From NCBI RefSeq assembly GCF_033118175.1, contig NC_083688.1:1548501-1612500 (forward strand): 64,000 bases of DNA, given 5' to 3'. Each line of letters starts with the position of its first letter. The stretch's first letter is position 1. Source of the DNA: Dama dama (Eukaryota > Chordata > Mammalia > Artiodactyla > Cervidae). This document shows positions 9,497-20,060 of this stretch, one piece after another. Both the position numbers and the translations under genes were made by a program. The notes beneath the pieces were generated by a model that made no database searches, was not told the DNA's origin, and was given only the letters and a program-made list of their open reading frames with translations.

Positions 9497-9767
9497 CAGG
9501 GAGAGTAGAGGAAGGCTGGCTTCCTTTATTCTTGGCTTAAACACCCAGGAAGGGCTGGGCCACGTGGTTGGGCATGATTAATTGAAGGAGCCCCAGACTG
9601 TTCTCTGAAGCGTTTGTACCGTCTCACATTGCCCTCAGCAGTGTATGAGATTTCCTGCTGCCCCACATCCTCACCAACACCCAATATGTTCACTCTTCCA
9701 TGGTTAGCCATTCTAATACGTACACTGGCTTTAATTGGCATTCACCTAATGCCTAATAATGCTGAGC

Positions 9768-9797
9768 GTGTGTGTGTATGTGTGTGTGTGTGTGTGT
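9768..9797 (+). repeat. (GT)n microsatellite
   Basis: GT dinucleotides with one A interruption (TGTATGTG), inside the L1 relic. Confidence 0.97.
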
Positions 9798-10299
9798 TTA
9801 TTTGCCATCCAGATATCTTCTTTGGTGAAATGTCTGTTTAAATCGTTTGCCCATTTTTAACTGGCTTGTTGATTTTCTATTGCGTTTTGACAATTCTGTA
9901 TTCCAGACATATCTTTTAATAATAAATGATTTGTGAATATTTTTTTTCTCTGTCTTTGTCTTGTCTTTACATAATAGTCTTTTTCAAAGAGCATGAGTTT
10001 TCATGTTGATGAAGCCCAGTTTTTCAATGGGCTCTTTGATGGATCATGTTACTGATTTGTATCTAATGAAATCTTTGCCTCACCCATAGTCTGGAAGTTC
10101 TTTCATGGTAGTGAGCCTGGCTGGTGAAGGGCCCGCCTCACACATTTCTTGTTTCTTGGGGATCAAGCTCAGTGTTTTGAAAGCCACCGTTCGTTACATT
10201 TTGTCTGCTTCTGGTTATTGTTACTGCTGTTTTGGGCAGGCAGGTAAGTCCAGTCCCCATCACTCCATCCTGGTCTGAAGCCCCCGGTCCATTTTTAAG

Positions 10300-10440
10300 G
10301 TAAGCATCGTTTTCCTCATAGTGTCATCTGTTTCTCAGTTGAGGAAATAAGAGTTCAGAGAGATAAAGGGGCTTGTCCTGGGTCCCACAGCACATAAATG
10401 GTAACATCGGGACAGAAGCCCCGGACTACCCAGTTGATTC
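10300..10440 (-). repeat. MIR SINE relic
   Basis: 'CAGTTGAGGAAATAAGAGTT', 'GGGGCTTGTCCTGGGTCCC' and 'CACAGCACATAAATGGTAAC' follow the reversed MIR core. Confidence 0.75.
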
Positions 10441-10634
10441 AAGACCCACTTGCTGCTAGAAATTTCTGAGTCCAGCATGCATCTGGGACCTGGGGTTGGC
10501 CAGACAGGAGCCTCTCATCAGCCTTGCTGGCTAGACACTGGCACTCTAAATCAGAAGCAACCTCTGTGAGCGTTAGATGTCTAATTGTAGCATGCGTGCT
10601 CACTCCATGTAGTGGGTGCAGTGAGTGCATGTTA

Positions 10635-10850
10635 CTGCTCTAGCTTGTAAAGTCGTGTCTGACTCTCTGTGACCCTGTAGACTGGAGCCCACCAGGCTCC
10701 TCTGTCCATGGGATATTCCAGGCAAGAATTCTGGTGTGGGTTGTCATTTTCTCCTCCGGGGGTTCTTCCTGACCCAGAGATCGAACCTGTATCCCCAATG
10801 TCTCCTCCATTGCAGGTGGATTATTTACCACTGAGCCACCAGGGAAGCCC
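10635..10850 (-). mobile_element. Bov-tA SINE
   Basis: 'AAGTCGTGTCTGACTCTCTG' to the reversed head 'GAGCCACCAGGGAAGCCC'. Confidence 0.96.
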
Positions 10851-12379
10851 CTTAGATATTTAATCTGCCTACCAAAAATGTTAATTCTGACTCGGCTTGC
10901 TCTGCAATGGGTGCAAAAAAATGCAATCACAAAGTCATAGGCTTTCCAACACCTGTCAGATCTAGAGTCCAGCCTTCCGATCCATGCCACTTCTTCAGCA
11001 GGATTGAAAGTCTAATACTGCGTCTGTGGCAGACCTCACCATCGCTGATGGAACTCTTCCTGCTGAGCTAGACTTCATCTCAAAATCCACTTTTGAAAAC
11101 AGCTAATACTCACAGAGCCCACCGCCAATTGATCGGATCGGCATATGAAATGAGGCCCATTTGCATTTTAGTTCTAAAGCATTCTGGTCCCGAGGCCGTG
11201 TGGCCTGGTGGGCCAAGCCTTCGCCACCTCCTAAGGCAGCGTGTTTCATTATCATCCAGCTGAGGTGTGAGGATGACTTTGCTGGACAGGCCTCTCTTCC
11301 TAACTCCAGGCTCGTGCCTGTCGTACCTGAACAAGGATCCTCAAAGGGAAGGTAGGAGGAGACGGCCAGCTGGACAATCTCACCCTCCGGTTGGTCAGTT
11401 TCTCGGCTGAAGTTCTGTGTGTACCCCAGGGGCAGGCAGGTGAAGGTGGCTACAAACCCAAGGGTAAATGTGCACACAGCTCAGCCTGCCAGTCCAGACA
11501 CCAGAGGGTCAGAGTCCTGGCCTTGGATTCATGACTCAGAGCCGCCTCCTGGAGGGTGCTCTGTGGGCGCCCCCTGAGAGGGGGCATCACGGGATCGAGG
11601 GCTCCATCAGCGAGGCCACCCTCTCCCCTCCTGGGCTGTGGGGAAGCTGGGTCTACCTCGTCGTGAGTCCTTGGCCCGGCGCTTGCGTGGACTTGTAACC
11701 TAAGCCGAGCCGGTCAACATACCTCATCTGTCTGCTCACATGTTGGATCAGCTTCAGGGGCACGACCCAGCCTGGGCGGTGGAGAGGCAGGCCTGGGATT
11801 TTGATGGGAATTGCTCTTTTCCACAGACTTGAACCCAGGAGTAGAACCTTGAGCCTTCATGGGAAGAAGCTGCCTGTCTGCAGGAAATGCTAGAGGGAGA
11901 CACAGAGTGGAGAGGCCTTGTTGAGCTCAGAGGTCAGCCGTGCTGGACCGCTCAGCTGTCGAGCCTACATGCTTCCCGGGCTTCTGAAGCTGGGTGAGCT
12001 GGCTTTTAGACAACCATCGAGCTCTGTCAGGGACTAACTGTGACTCCAGGCCCTGTTGGGCCCTCTCTGGCTGCTGTGTGCCAGCCCAGGGCCAGGGGCC
12101 ATGAGGGGATTTGCTACCACCGGCATGAAATGCAAGCCTTGACAACATGTCAAACTACTGGGTTACAGAGATAATCCAACACGGTCTGTCCCTGGGGAAG
12201 TCACAGACGGTTAACACTAAATCACCATATATAGCAAATCATGTCCACAGCGTGATGTGCACTGTGGAAATGTACCCACGATGCTGGGGACTCAGAGGAG
12301 GGAAGCAAGAACAAGGCGGATGAAGCTCATGCCCAGAGAAAGTGTTTAAGACAACACTTAAAGGAACGTTGGGGTTAAC
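10851..12379. other. Unique DNA, about 1.5 kb
   Basis: Low repeat density. A minus-strand frame (11103-11477, 124 codons) contains the stretch 'NFSRETDQPEGEIV' between acceptor-like and donor-like sites; it reads more like protein than other frames here but matches no family I recognise. 12170-12350 may be a very old L2 piece. Confidence 0.4.
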
Positions 12380-12590
12380 GGCTCAGGTCCTGCCACAGTC
12401 CTGGGCTTAACTCCCATGCAGCCCCTCGCTAGCTCTGTACCGGGGGCAAGTTAGTTAAGGTCATGTGCCTCAGTTTCCTTGTCTGTAAAATGGGCATCTA
12501 CCTCAAGGGTTTATTGAGAGGATTAAATGTGATCATCTAGGCATAGTGATTTAGTGATTAGTACAGCGGCTAGAGAATGTTTAGAAAAGA
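12380..12590 (+). repeat. MIR SINE, nearly full
   Basis: 'GGGGGCAAGTTAGTTAAGG', 'TGCCTCAGTTTCCTTGTCTG', 'TAAAATGGGCATCTACC' and 'TTGAGAGGATTAAATGTG' are in the sense MIR order. Confidence 0.85.
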
Positions 12591-14135
12591 TCATTATGTG
12601 ATCACTATCTCACTGAGGGCAGGTGCAGGCACAGTAGAAAGAGGGGACTAGGGAGCACACTTTCATGACGGGGTCAGGTTGTTGGATTCAGGTTTGTGGA
12701 AAAGAAGGAAGGGGCCTGGGTAGTGGGACCGGGTGGGTGACGGTGCAAAGGAGAGACGGAGTGAGGGGTCCACCCAGTAGAGACCCCCACCCCACTGCTG
12801 GCGGCAGGGAAGCAGGCAAGGGGACAGGCATTAGCCATCAGGGTGGGGGTTGGATTGCAGACACCTAGCTTGTTACTGTAAACAACAACACCGTGTCTTT
12901 TCTTTAGAAGAAGAATCTGCAGCCAGCTAACCCAGAAGTCGATTTGCTCGATCCAGCTAAGTCACTGGGCAATTCAGCAAGGAAAAAACAATACAAGAAA
13001 CCTAGTCGGCCCAACTGTCTGGCGGAAGCAGGCGGGCACCTGGCATGAAACGTGCATGTCAGGAGATGCTATTATGTAAACACCAGCAGGTCCACCTGGG
13101 CACAGAGGTGCCCTCAGAGCCCAGCCTCCAGGAGAAACAAGAGAAAAATCTCAGGAGACAGTGTCACGGTTATTTTTGCTTCTGATCACGGGAGAAGAAT
13201 GATGTTTACTCTTGCGAGCTCCTGGAGCAGTGGAAGAGGGGGTCCTCGGGAGGCCAGCATCCTCCCGCCCTGCATGCGACCCCTCTTCCGCATCTAACTT
13301 TGAAGGAAGACTGCAGTTCTCCAGAGGACGGGGTGTTGACTCAGACACTCTGTTCGAATCCTTTGCACCCCGACTTCCTGGGTCACCTGAGGTCACCTTG
13401 GCCGGTTTGGACAAGGGTACCACTGGCTCCTCGGGAAAAAGAGCATCTCTCTATCTTCCTCCCCCCTCCACACCCTGACTCTCTGACCTGCTCTGCCCTC
13501 ACTGACCGCCATCCTCAATTACTCCTTGGTTCCCAAATCCAGACTTCAGATCACTCTTTTCTTTTTTTCCCACTCACACATCCTCATTTACACCTTCAGG
13601 AAAGCTTTCTTGTCGCCTGGGTACTAGGCATTGTGATTGGGTGCAGCCGGCAGTGGCGGCCACGGATGAGGTTACTGCGAGCTGGTGGGGCTGCCTGCCC
13701 AGGGCTCTGTGACCGTGGCGATGGCCCGAGACCTCCCCGGGGCTATCCCCACAGGCAGCTGGGCCAGGAAGAGACAGAGAGTGGCGGGGAGAGCAGGTCA
13801 AGCCAGTGCGGCCACTGGGCCACGTATGGGCAGCCTGCAGCCACATCCGGGAGACTTCTGGGCTCCCGACGCCTAAGCGTCATTGGCCCGGGGTTGTGGC
13901 TCCAGATTAAACCGCGTTCTGAGCCTCCCTCCTACCAGGCCTGGCTGTCCGCCGTCCCTGAGCGTTTCAGGGCTTTCTCATTTCCCCGAGGATATGCAGG
14001 ACGTTAGGGCCGTGGAGAGCCAGGAGACGGTGCAGGAGGGAAGCGGAGGTCTGGCAAAGAGAAGGCCTGAAAGGCAGTCCTGGGAGAAAGGCCGCTCAGA
14101 GCTGTGTGCCCGTTGCTCAAAAGCACTTGCTTTTG
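12591..14135. other. Unique DNA, about 1.5 kb
   Basis: No repeat recognised. A 235-codon plus-strand frame (13300-14007) is the longest outside repeats, but its residues are compositionally ordinary low-complexity P/S/R/G-rich sequence and no domain is visible. 13620-13960 is moderately CpG-rich without reaching a clear island. Confidence 0.4.
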
Positions 14136-14598
14136 GGGCCTCCCTGGTGGCCCAGTGGCTAAGACTTTGCCTTATAACACAGAGGACTTGGGTCTGATTC
14201 CCTCGTCAGGGAATTAAGATCCCCCATGCTGTGGAGCTCCAATACTTTGGCCAACTGATGTGAAGAGCTGATTCATTGGAAAAGACCCTGATGCTGGGAA
14301 AGACTGAAGGCAGGAGAAGGGGACGACAGAGGATGAGATGGTTGGATGGCATCACTGACTCAATGGACATGAGTTTGAGCAAGCTCAGGGAGATGGTGAA
14401 GGACAGGGAAGCCTGGTGGGCTGCAGTCCATGGGGTCTGATATGAGTGAACTACTAAACAGCAACCACAAAAAGTGCCAAGGAGCAACTAAGCCCGTGAG
14501 CCACAGCTGGAGTCCGAGCGCCGCAACAGAAGACCCCGCGCGATGCCGCTAAGACCCAGCACAGCCGAATGAATAAACAAATGTTCTAAAAAAAAACC
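14136..14598 (+). mobile_element. CHR-type SINE, split by BovB
   Basis: The left part (14136-14236) starts 'GGCCTCCCTGGTGGCCCAG' and continues 'GATTCCCTCGTCAGGG'. The right part (14471-14598) reads 'CAACTAAGCCCGTGAGCCAC', 'CGCGATGCCGCTAAGACCC' and 'CAGCCGAATGAATAAACAAA' with an A-rich tail. The halves belong to one sense-oriented CHR. Confidence 0.88.
14237..14470 (+). mobile_element. BovB LINE 3' end nested in CHR
   Basis: The only BovB copy here in plus orientation: 'CCAATACTTTGGCCAACTGA', 'GAAAAGACCCTGATGCTGGG', 'CATGAGTTTGAGCAAGCTC' and 'GTGGGCTGCAGTCCATGGGG'. A 5'-truncated 3' end of about 230 bp. Confidence 0.95.
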
Positions 14599-14894
14599 CC
14601 AAAATAAAAATCCACAAGTCTTTGACAGAGGTTTGGTGTCTCCTTCCTGGCGTCTCATGTGAATACAAACATCTCCTGAGTTCCTGCAAACCAGCTACAC
14701 TTTGAACCACTTTTAAGTTAGTCCGGACCCTACAGGGCCACAGCCATGGGAAGGGTCCTAGGATCCGTGAGTTGGATTTCTTGAAAGAAGAAGAGCAGTG
14801 TCTTCTGCTTCTCCGTTCCTTGTACCTAGTGCAGGGGCTGAGTAAAGATCTTTTCATTCGTAAGTTCATCAAACACATGTCCCTACTCTGTTAG
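14599..14894. other. Unique DNA
   Basis: No clear feature; an ambiguous old L2-like phrase near 14840. Confidence 0.35.
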
Positions 14895-15318
14895 CTTCTT
14901 GGGACCACTGTCACAAAGTACCATAAACTGAGTTGCTTAAAATAATAGAAAATGTATTCTCTCCGTTCCGGAGGCCGGAAGTCTTGAATCAGGGTGTCCA
15001 GGCGTGTTCTGTCTGGCACTCTGGGAAGGGTCTTTCCTTGGCTGTCCCAGCATCTGGTGGTGACCCGTGGTCCTTGACTCACAGCCGCATCACTCCACTC
15101 TGTCGTCACAGGGCGTTTTCCCCGGGGGTCTGTGTCCATGCTCCCCTCTTCTAATGAGGATACCAGTGTGCTGGATTAGGGCCCATCCAAATGCTCTCAT
15201 CTTAACTTCCTTACAAAGAAAAACCCTCTTTCCAACTAAGTTCACATTCACAGGTACTGGGGTTAGCACTTCAACTAACCATTTGAAGGGGCACAATTTT
15301 ACCCTTGACACTGACTAT
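14895..15318 (-). mobile_element. MLT1-type MaLR solo LTR relic
   Basis: Reverse complement of an MLT1 LTR: 'CTGTCACAAAGTACCATAAA', 'CTCCGTTCCGGAGGCCGGAA', 'GATTAGGGCCCATCCAAATG' and 'AAGTTCACATTCACAGGTAC'. Nearly full length, so better preserved than the copy at 7.4 kb. Confidence 0.82.
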
Positions 15319-16183
15319 GTGCCAGGCCAGGTGACAGTCACTGGAGGAAAATACTCATTGGACGGAGTATTGGGGAACTGCTTTCCTAGGACTGATGACT
15401 CAGCAAAGCTGAAAAATTCCTGGTTTCAGGCTGGCTGGGACCTTCCGGCCGACCCCCAGCCTCACCTGTCTGGTTGCTGCTTCTAGCGGGGCCTCAGCCG
15501 CTCATCAGTAACCATAAAAGGAACGGCAGGCAGGATAAATCTCACTCTGAAATTAATGTAGCTCAGGGAAAAAAAAAGTACATTTACTCATTTCAACTTC
15601 TTGTTGCAAGACTCATAAGTGAATAAATCCAAAATAAATGTAACCGGGACAAAGGGAGAAGCCACAATAAATGCAATCTCGTTGCCCTAAATGAAGACAA
15701 AGGCTCCGAGACAATATTAAATTCCATCCCCAAAGGCTCATTTCATTTCAGACCCAGATTTCCACAAAATCGAGTTTTCTGGTGAGCCAGGCCCGGCTTC
15801 TGCTCCAGCCTGCACTTCCCCCCACCTCCTCCCTCCATAAGCACATTTCTTCCTTGTCCCCGCAGACTCTGGTCCCAGCAGATTGCCTCCCCTGGCTGCT
15901 CACCCACCAGCTGGTGCCCCAAACTCCCCAGACATGGCAACTTCCTCAGCTCTGGGAGTGAGGCTTCCACCACGCTCCGAGACAGCTGCTCGGGCTCCTA
16001 AGGTTTGCATACTGCTGTTCACATCTCCCTGCAGCCCAGGTGGGGCGTGGGCGGCCCTCCACTCACCTTCGCTCCAGGACACTTTGGACCTGGGGGCTGG
16101 GAGAGCAAGAAGCGGGATGGTTAATACTGAGCGTCCTGCTAGCCAAAATGCGTTGGCTAGATCTGCTGGGAGTGGAGGCAGGC
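15319..16183. other. Unique DNA; AT-balanced block at 15490-15745
   Basis: 15490-15745 is free of recognised repeats, AT-rich, and lists several AATAAA/TAAAT-like words plus 'GAAATTAATGTAGCTC'. It looks like conserved non-coding DNA, judged by composition only. 15780-16180 is CT/GC-rich with chance frames. Confidence 0.35.
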
Positions 16184-16516
16184 CTTTTTTTAAATATGTA
16201 TTTTTAAATTTATTTGTTTGTTTCTGGTGGCACTGGGTCTCCGTTGCTGCGCACAGGCGTTCTCTGGTTGCGGTGTGCGGGCTCCTCAAGGCGATGGCGT
16301 CTCTTGCTGTGGGCTCTGGGGGTGCTGGCTTCACTGGTTGCAGCACGTGAGCTCAGTAGTCGTGGCTCGGGTGCTCCAGAGCGCAGGCTCAGCTGTCCTG
16401 GCACAGGGGCTTAGTAGCCCCGGGGCTTGTGGTACCTTCTCAGACCAGGGATCCAACCCGTGCTCCCTGCGTTGGCACGGCAGGCAGGTTCTGAACCACT
16501 GGACCACCGGGGGTCC
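16184..16516 (-). mobile_element. CHR-type SINE, full length
   Basis: T-rich start, then 'GGTCTCCGTTGCTGCGCACA', 'GTGAGCTCAGTAGTCGTGGC', 'CAGACCAGGGATCCAACCC' and the reversed tRNA-like head 'GAACCACTGGACCACCGGG'. Confidence 0.92.
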
Positions 16517-17164
16517 AGAGGCAGGTCTTAACCTGCGTCATGTCAGCCTGACAACGGTGGATCCCATCCTTGCCCTCCCTTCTACGGACCCGGAGGCTCG
16601 ACATCCTGAGGGCAGGGGAGGTTGGGTGTGTGGAAGGCAGAGAAAGGAGCAGCTGGGATGAGGTCCCTAGTCTGTACGGGGCACTGGTCTCCTCGTGGAA
16701 AGTTGATCCAGTCTTTATTCATGGATGGAGGGTAAACTCAAGAAAGCCAGGGGCTGTATCTGCTGGTACATGCCTGGCACAGAGCCTGGCACACGCAGGG
16801 CATCTAACACACTCGCCAAGTGGATAAGTTACGTCCACTGACCAGTTCCCCGCCCTCAGTGACACCACCAGCCAGGTGATCTTGGGTGGACTGTCCCTGA
16901 CCCTGACCGTAGACCTGCTGGGCTGAGTGCTTCCCGTCTTCAGGACTCAACTGAATTGACTGGTGGAAGACTTTCAGGGAATCCAGTGAGCCCCCTGACG
17001 GAGCCGATGGATGGCTATCCCAGTGCCAACAGGCATGACTGAGTCAGGACGCTGCCCATGGCGGGAACTGCATCAATCACCTGCGCCTAGCCCTTCCCAG
17101 AGGTCGTGGTGTTGGCCTTGTTACTGGCGGTGGTGGGGGCAGGATTACTTTGAACAGTGGTAAG
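16517..17164. other. Unique DNA
   Basis: The phrase 'ACATGCCTGGCACAGAGCC' near 16768 is probably an old L2 3' end; the rest is unassigned. Confidence 0.4.
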
Positions 17165-17265
17165 AGCCGCCATGGATTAGCACCCACTGTGTGCCAACCC
17201 TTTCCCGAGGCTTCTACACCTATTCTTTCAGTACATCTCATTCGAAGGCCTACTGTTCGCTAGGT
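17165..17265 (-). repeat. MIR relic (end fragment)
   Basis: 'GATTAGCACCCACTGTGTGC' then 'CTACACCTATTCTTTCAGTA' resembles the reversed MIR 3' half. It may be the same insertion as the fragment at 18000-18130, separated by later insertions. Confidence 0.5.
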
Positions 17266-17279
17266 TCTGGTTAGTAGTG

Positions 17280-17477
17280 GTGGCTCAGACAGTAAAGCGT
17301 CTGCCTGCAATGCAGGAGACCCAGGTTTAATCGCTGGGTGGGGAAGATCCTCCGGAGAAGGAAATGGGAACCCACTCCAGTACTCTTGCCTGGGAAATCC
17401 CATGGACGGGGGAGACTGGTAGACTACAGTCCGTGGGGTTGCAAAGAGTTGGACACGACTGAGCAACTTCACTTCAT
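17280..17477 (+). mobile_element. Bov-tA SINE with 10-bp TSD
   Basis: Begins at 'GTGGCTCAGACAGTAAAGCG' and ends 'TTGGACACGACTGAGCAAC'. The duplication GTTAGTAGTG is seen at 17270-17279 and 17478-17487. The usual leading GGGCTTCCCTG is absent, so the copy integrated slightly 5'-short. Confidence 0.97.
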
Positions 17478-17572
17478 GTTAGTAGTGCTGGGGATTCCTC
17501 TGGTGTCATGAAGTTTACATTCTAAAAGGGGTTAATATATTCTATTTTATTCTATTATGTTCTAGAGGAAAG

Positions 17573-17768
17573 TGAAAGTGAAGGTCGCTCAATCGTGTCC
17601 AACTCTTTGCAACCCCATGGACTATACAGTCTGTGGAGTTCTCCAGGCCAGAATACTGAAGTGGGTAGCCTTCCCCTTCTCCAGGGGATCTTCCCAACCC
17701 AGGGATTGAACCCAGCTCTCCCACATTGCGGGCAGATTCTTCACCAGCTGAGCCACAAGGGAAGCCCA
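17573..17768 (-). mobile_element. Bov-tA SINE, first member of a tandem pair
   Basis: 'AGGTCGCTCAATCGTGTCC' to the reversed head 'GAGCCACAAGGGAAGCCCA'. Confidence 0.96.
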
Positions 17769-17878
17769 AGAATACTGGAGTGGGTAGCCTGTCCCTTCTC
17801 CATGGGATCTCCCTGACCCAGGAATCGAACCAGGATCTCCTGCGTTGCAGGCAGATTCTTTACCAACTGAGCTATCTG
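17769..17878 (-). mobile_element. Bov-tA partial monomer, second member of the pair
   Basis: Follows the first copy without a gap: 'AGAATACTGGAGTGGGTAGC', 'CCCAGGAATCGAACCAGG', 'TTTACCAACTGAGCTATC'. It repeats the head half of the same SINE in the same orientation. Confidence 0.93.
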
Positions 17879-17899
17879 GTTGAGGGGAGTTATAAATAC

Positions 17900-17990
17900 T
17901 GTCATCATGTATTTATTTTTATTATATAAATTTAATTATATTAAAATGTATTATATAAAACTTATATAAATTTATGTTCTGTTTCATATC
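17900..17990. repeat. AT-rich low-complexity tract
   Basis: Long run of TTTA/TATAAA/ATTATA words with almost no G or C. Confidence 0.85.
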
Positions 17991-17999
17991 ATAACATTC

Positions 18000-18130
18000 T
18001 ATTCCCATTTAACCCTCATAACGATACTGCCAGGGAGATATTATCTTCATTTTGTAGTTGAGAAGACAGGGTTAGAGAGATAAGTAATGGGTTAAGTTTT
18101 CACAGCTGGTGAGCAGGCAGGCAGTGTTGT
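18000..18130 (-). repeat. MIR SINE relic
   Basis: 'CATTTAACCCTCATAACGAT', 'CATTTTGTAGTTGAGAAGAC' and 'TTCACAGCTGGTGAGCAGGC' follow the reversed MIR. Confidence 0.7.
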
Positions 18131-18479
18131 GCGGAAGCCTGGCAGGGACGGTGGCCTGGGGGTGGACAGACCTGGACTTGAATCCGAGAAGGAGACGCCA
18201 TCCTCTGCAGACCTTGGTTTTCGGAGCTGGGGTGGCTTCCCTGCTAGGACAGCTGAAGACAAACTTGGGGTAGCGTGTGTGCTCAGCTCCTGGCTCATCA
18301 CGGGCGCCAGATCAGAGCCAGCTTCGTCATGGCCATGGTCACGATCCTGTGAAGTCAGGGCCCCCGGGCTGCTCCGGGTGGGACCCAGGCTTCTGGCCTC
18401 CGGTGTGGAGCTGCTGATGTCACTTCAGGGTGCGAGGACCAAGCGAGAATCCAAGAGCCCGTACTTCCCCTCTCGCACT

Positions 18480-18697
18480 GGGCTTCCCTGGTGGCTCAGA
18501 TGGTAAAGCGTCTGCCTGCGATGCGGGAGACCTGGGTTCGATCCCTGGGTTGGGAAGGTCCCCTGGAGGAGGGCAAGGTAACCCACTCCAGTATTCTTGC
18601 CTGGAGAATCCCATGGACAGAGGAGCCTGGCAGGCTATGTCCATGGCGTCGCAGAGTTGGACACGACTGAACGCAAGCCCAGTGTAGCGCACCCCCG
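18480..18697 (+). mobile_element. Bov-tA SINE with 9-bp TSD
   Basis: Well-preserved copy: 'GGCTTCCCTGGTGGCTCAG', 'GGTTCGATCCCTGGGTTGGG' and 'AGTTGGACACGACTGAACGC'. TCTCGCACT is duplicated at 18471-18479 and 18698-18706. The intact tRNA-like B-box wording GGTTCGATCC suggests a fairly young copy. Confidence 0.98.
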
Positions 18698-18744
18698 TCT
18701 CGCACTAGAACCCCAAGCGGGGAGGGGAGGGGCTCTCAGCAGGT

Positions 18745-18900
18745 ATCAGGGTTAAGACGACAGACTCTGGACCCAGGCTGCTGGGTTCCAGCCCTGGTTC
18801 TGCCAGCACCACGTGGACGGGGGCAAATTCCTTATCTGTTAAATTAGGTTTTACCTGTTAGGACTGGAGGGAAGGTTGAGACTATGCAAAGAACTCAGGA
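18745..18900 (+). repeat. MIR SINE relic
   Basis: 'GACAGACTCTGGACCCAGGC', 'TGCTGGGTTCCAGCCCTGG' and 'GGGGGCAAATTCCTTATCTG' match the sense 5' half and core of MIR. Confidence 0.75.
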
Positions 18901-19277
18901 CAGAGCTTGTCCCATGGATCGTTAGCATGTGGCTGCAGACCATGATGAAGAGCGCCTCCCCTCCTGATGAGAACCTGGGTTCACACCCAACCCCCACCAC
19001 AAGGACCTGCAAATGAGTCTCGGAATGAAATGCCAGCAAAATGGAGACTTTCATCCGGAGAGGAGCCGGGCAAACACCTCTCCCTCGTCTTCAGCTCAGC
19101 CCTCTGGGAGCAGAGTCCAGGAAGCGCACCCTTGACCCTGACCCTCCTCTGACCTCCAAGGGGTCCTGGTGGCTCCCATGGATGATACAGGTGGCTGCCT
19201 CCAGGATACAGTTCCCAGGACCAACGTCTTAATCATTCATTCCCAGTTTCCTGAGAAACAATTCAGTCAGACTGATT
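18901..19277. other. Unique DNA, no feature seen
   Basis: Chance frames only. Confidence 0.4.
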
Positions 19278-19545
19278 TTTTCCCCTGCTTTTTGTTTTTA
19301 ACAACTCAGTGGGTTTTTGTGTATTCACAGGGTTGTAAAACCATCACCACAATCAATTGCAGTACATTTTATCACTCTAGAAAGAAATTCCATACCATTT
19401 AACCATTACCCTCCCACCTAACCTCCATTCCCCCAGGCACTGGCAACCATGAATCTGCTTTCTGTCTTTATAGATTTGCCTGTCCTGGACATTGCTTATA
19501 AATGAAATCCTACGCTATGTGGTCTTTTGTGACTGGCTTCTCCAG
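19278..19545 (-). mobile_element. Old L1 3' UTR relic
   Basis: 'GTATTCACAGGGTTGTAAAA', 'CATCACCACAATCAATTGCA', 'TTTATAGATTTGCCTGTCC' and 'TATGTGGTCTTTTGTGACTG' are the reversed 3' UTR of an old L1. Confidence 0.85.
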
Positions 19546-19644
19546 ATTTATTTATAGACTCCTGCACAGATAGAGTTAGGAGGGATCTCCCAGATCATCC
19601 GTCAGATTTCAGGTCATCCTTCATCCTTCAGTGGGGCCATAGTT

Positions 19645-20060
19645 AAGCAGTTGCCCCCATTCATTCATTCATTCATTCATCCATTTATCCATTCATTCAG
19701 CAGAAAACATTTATTGGACACCAATAATATGCCAGGCTCTGGTCCAGGAAACACAGAAATGCAGGCGGACAAGACTGAGGAGTCCGGTGCGTGAGGCCAT
19801 GGTCAGTAAACACAAAAACACAAACGCAACGGGAGCTGTCAAGCCCAGTGCTGCAAACCCAGTGAAAGAAGGGGATGCGGGAGACTGGTTGGCCTTGGGG
19901 GGAATGCTGCTTCACTTGGTGGTCAGAGAAGTCTCTGGAAGGGGGGATATTTGGAGCAAGGGAGGCCCCAAAGTGAAAGTCTAGAGGGAGAGCATTCTAG
20001 GAAGAGGGACTGAGTTGAAGGACTGGGTCTGGAGTGGCCCGGGCTGCAGAGAAGGCCAGA
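19645..20060 (-). repeat. L2 LINE 3' relic
   Basis: 'CATTTATTGGACACCAATAA' then 'TATGCCAGGCTCTGGTCC' open the reversed L2 3' end; further in, 'GAGAGCATTCTAGGAAGAGG' is a recurrent L2 phrase. Confidence 0.6.
19659..19700 (+). repeat. (ATTC)n microsatellite
   Basis: Tetranucleotide ATTC repeats with CC and TT interruptions, at the L2 3' terminus, where such repeats commonly sit. Confidence 0.9.

Larger units (their letters stand above)
8756..10115 (-). mobile_element. Old L1 LINE 3' UTR, split by Bov-tA and (GT)n
   Basis: The plus strand shows the reverse complement of an old L1 3' region: 'ACACCTGTAAAACCATCACC', 'CATATTTTGACACGTTTAC', 'GAATAAAGATGCTATGAACG', later 'CCCCACATCCTCACCAACAC' and 'GTTGATTTTCTATTGCG'. 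It is interrupted at 9291-9496 by Bov-tA; the same L1 resumes near 9550. No intact ORF2 remains. Confidence 0.85.

Noticed and set aside
13620..13960. CpG island
   Set aside because: CpG is mildly raised by eye but there is no adjoining first exon, and I could not compute observed/expected ratios.
13300..14007. A 235-codon unique-region gene
   Set aside because: No domain, no splice or start context, and composition as expected for chance in stop-poor GC-rich DNA.
18480..18560. tRNA gene (A/B-box-like GGTTCGATCC)
   Set aside because: The tRNA-like head belongs to a Bov-tA SINE continuing into the BovA body; the same holds for the other Bov-tA heads.
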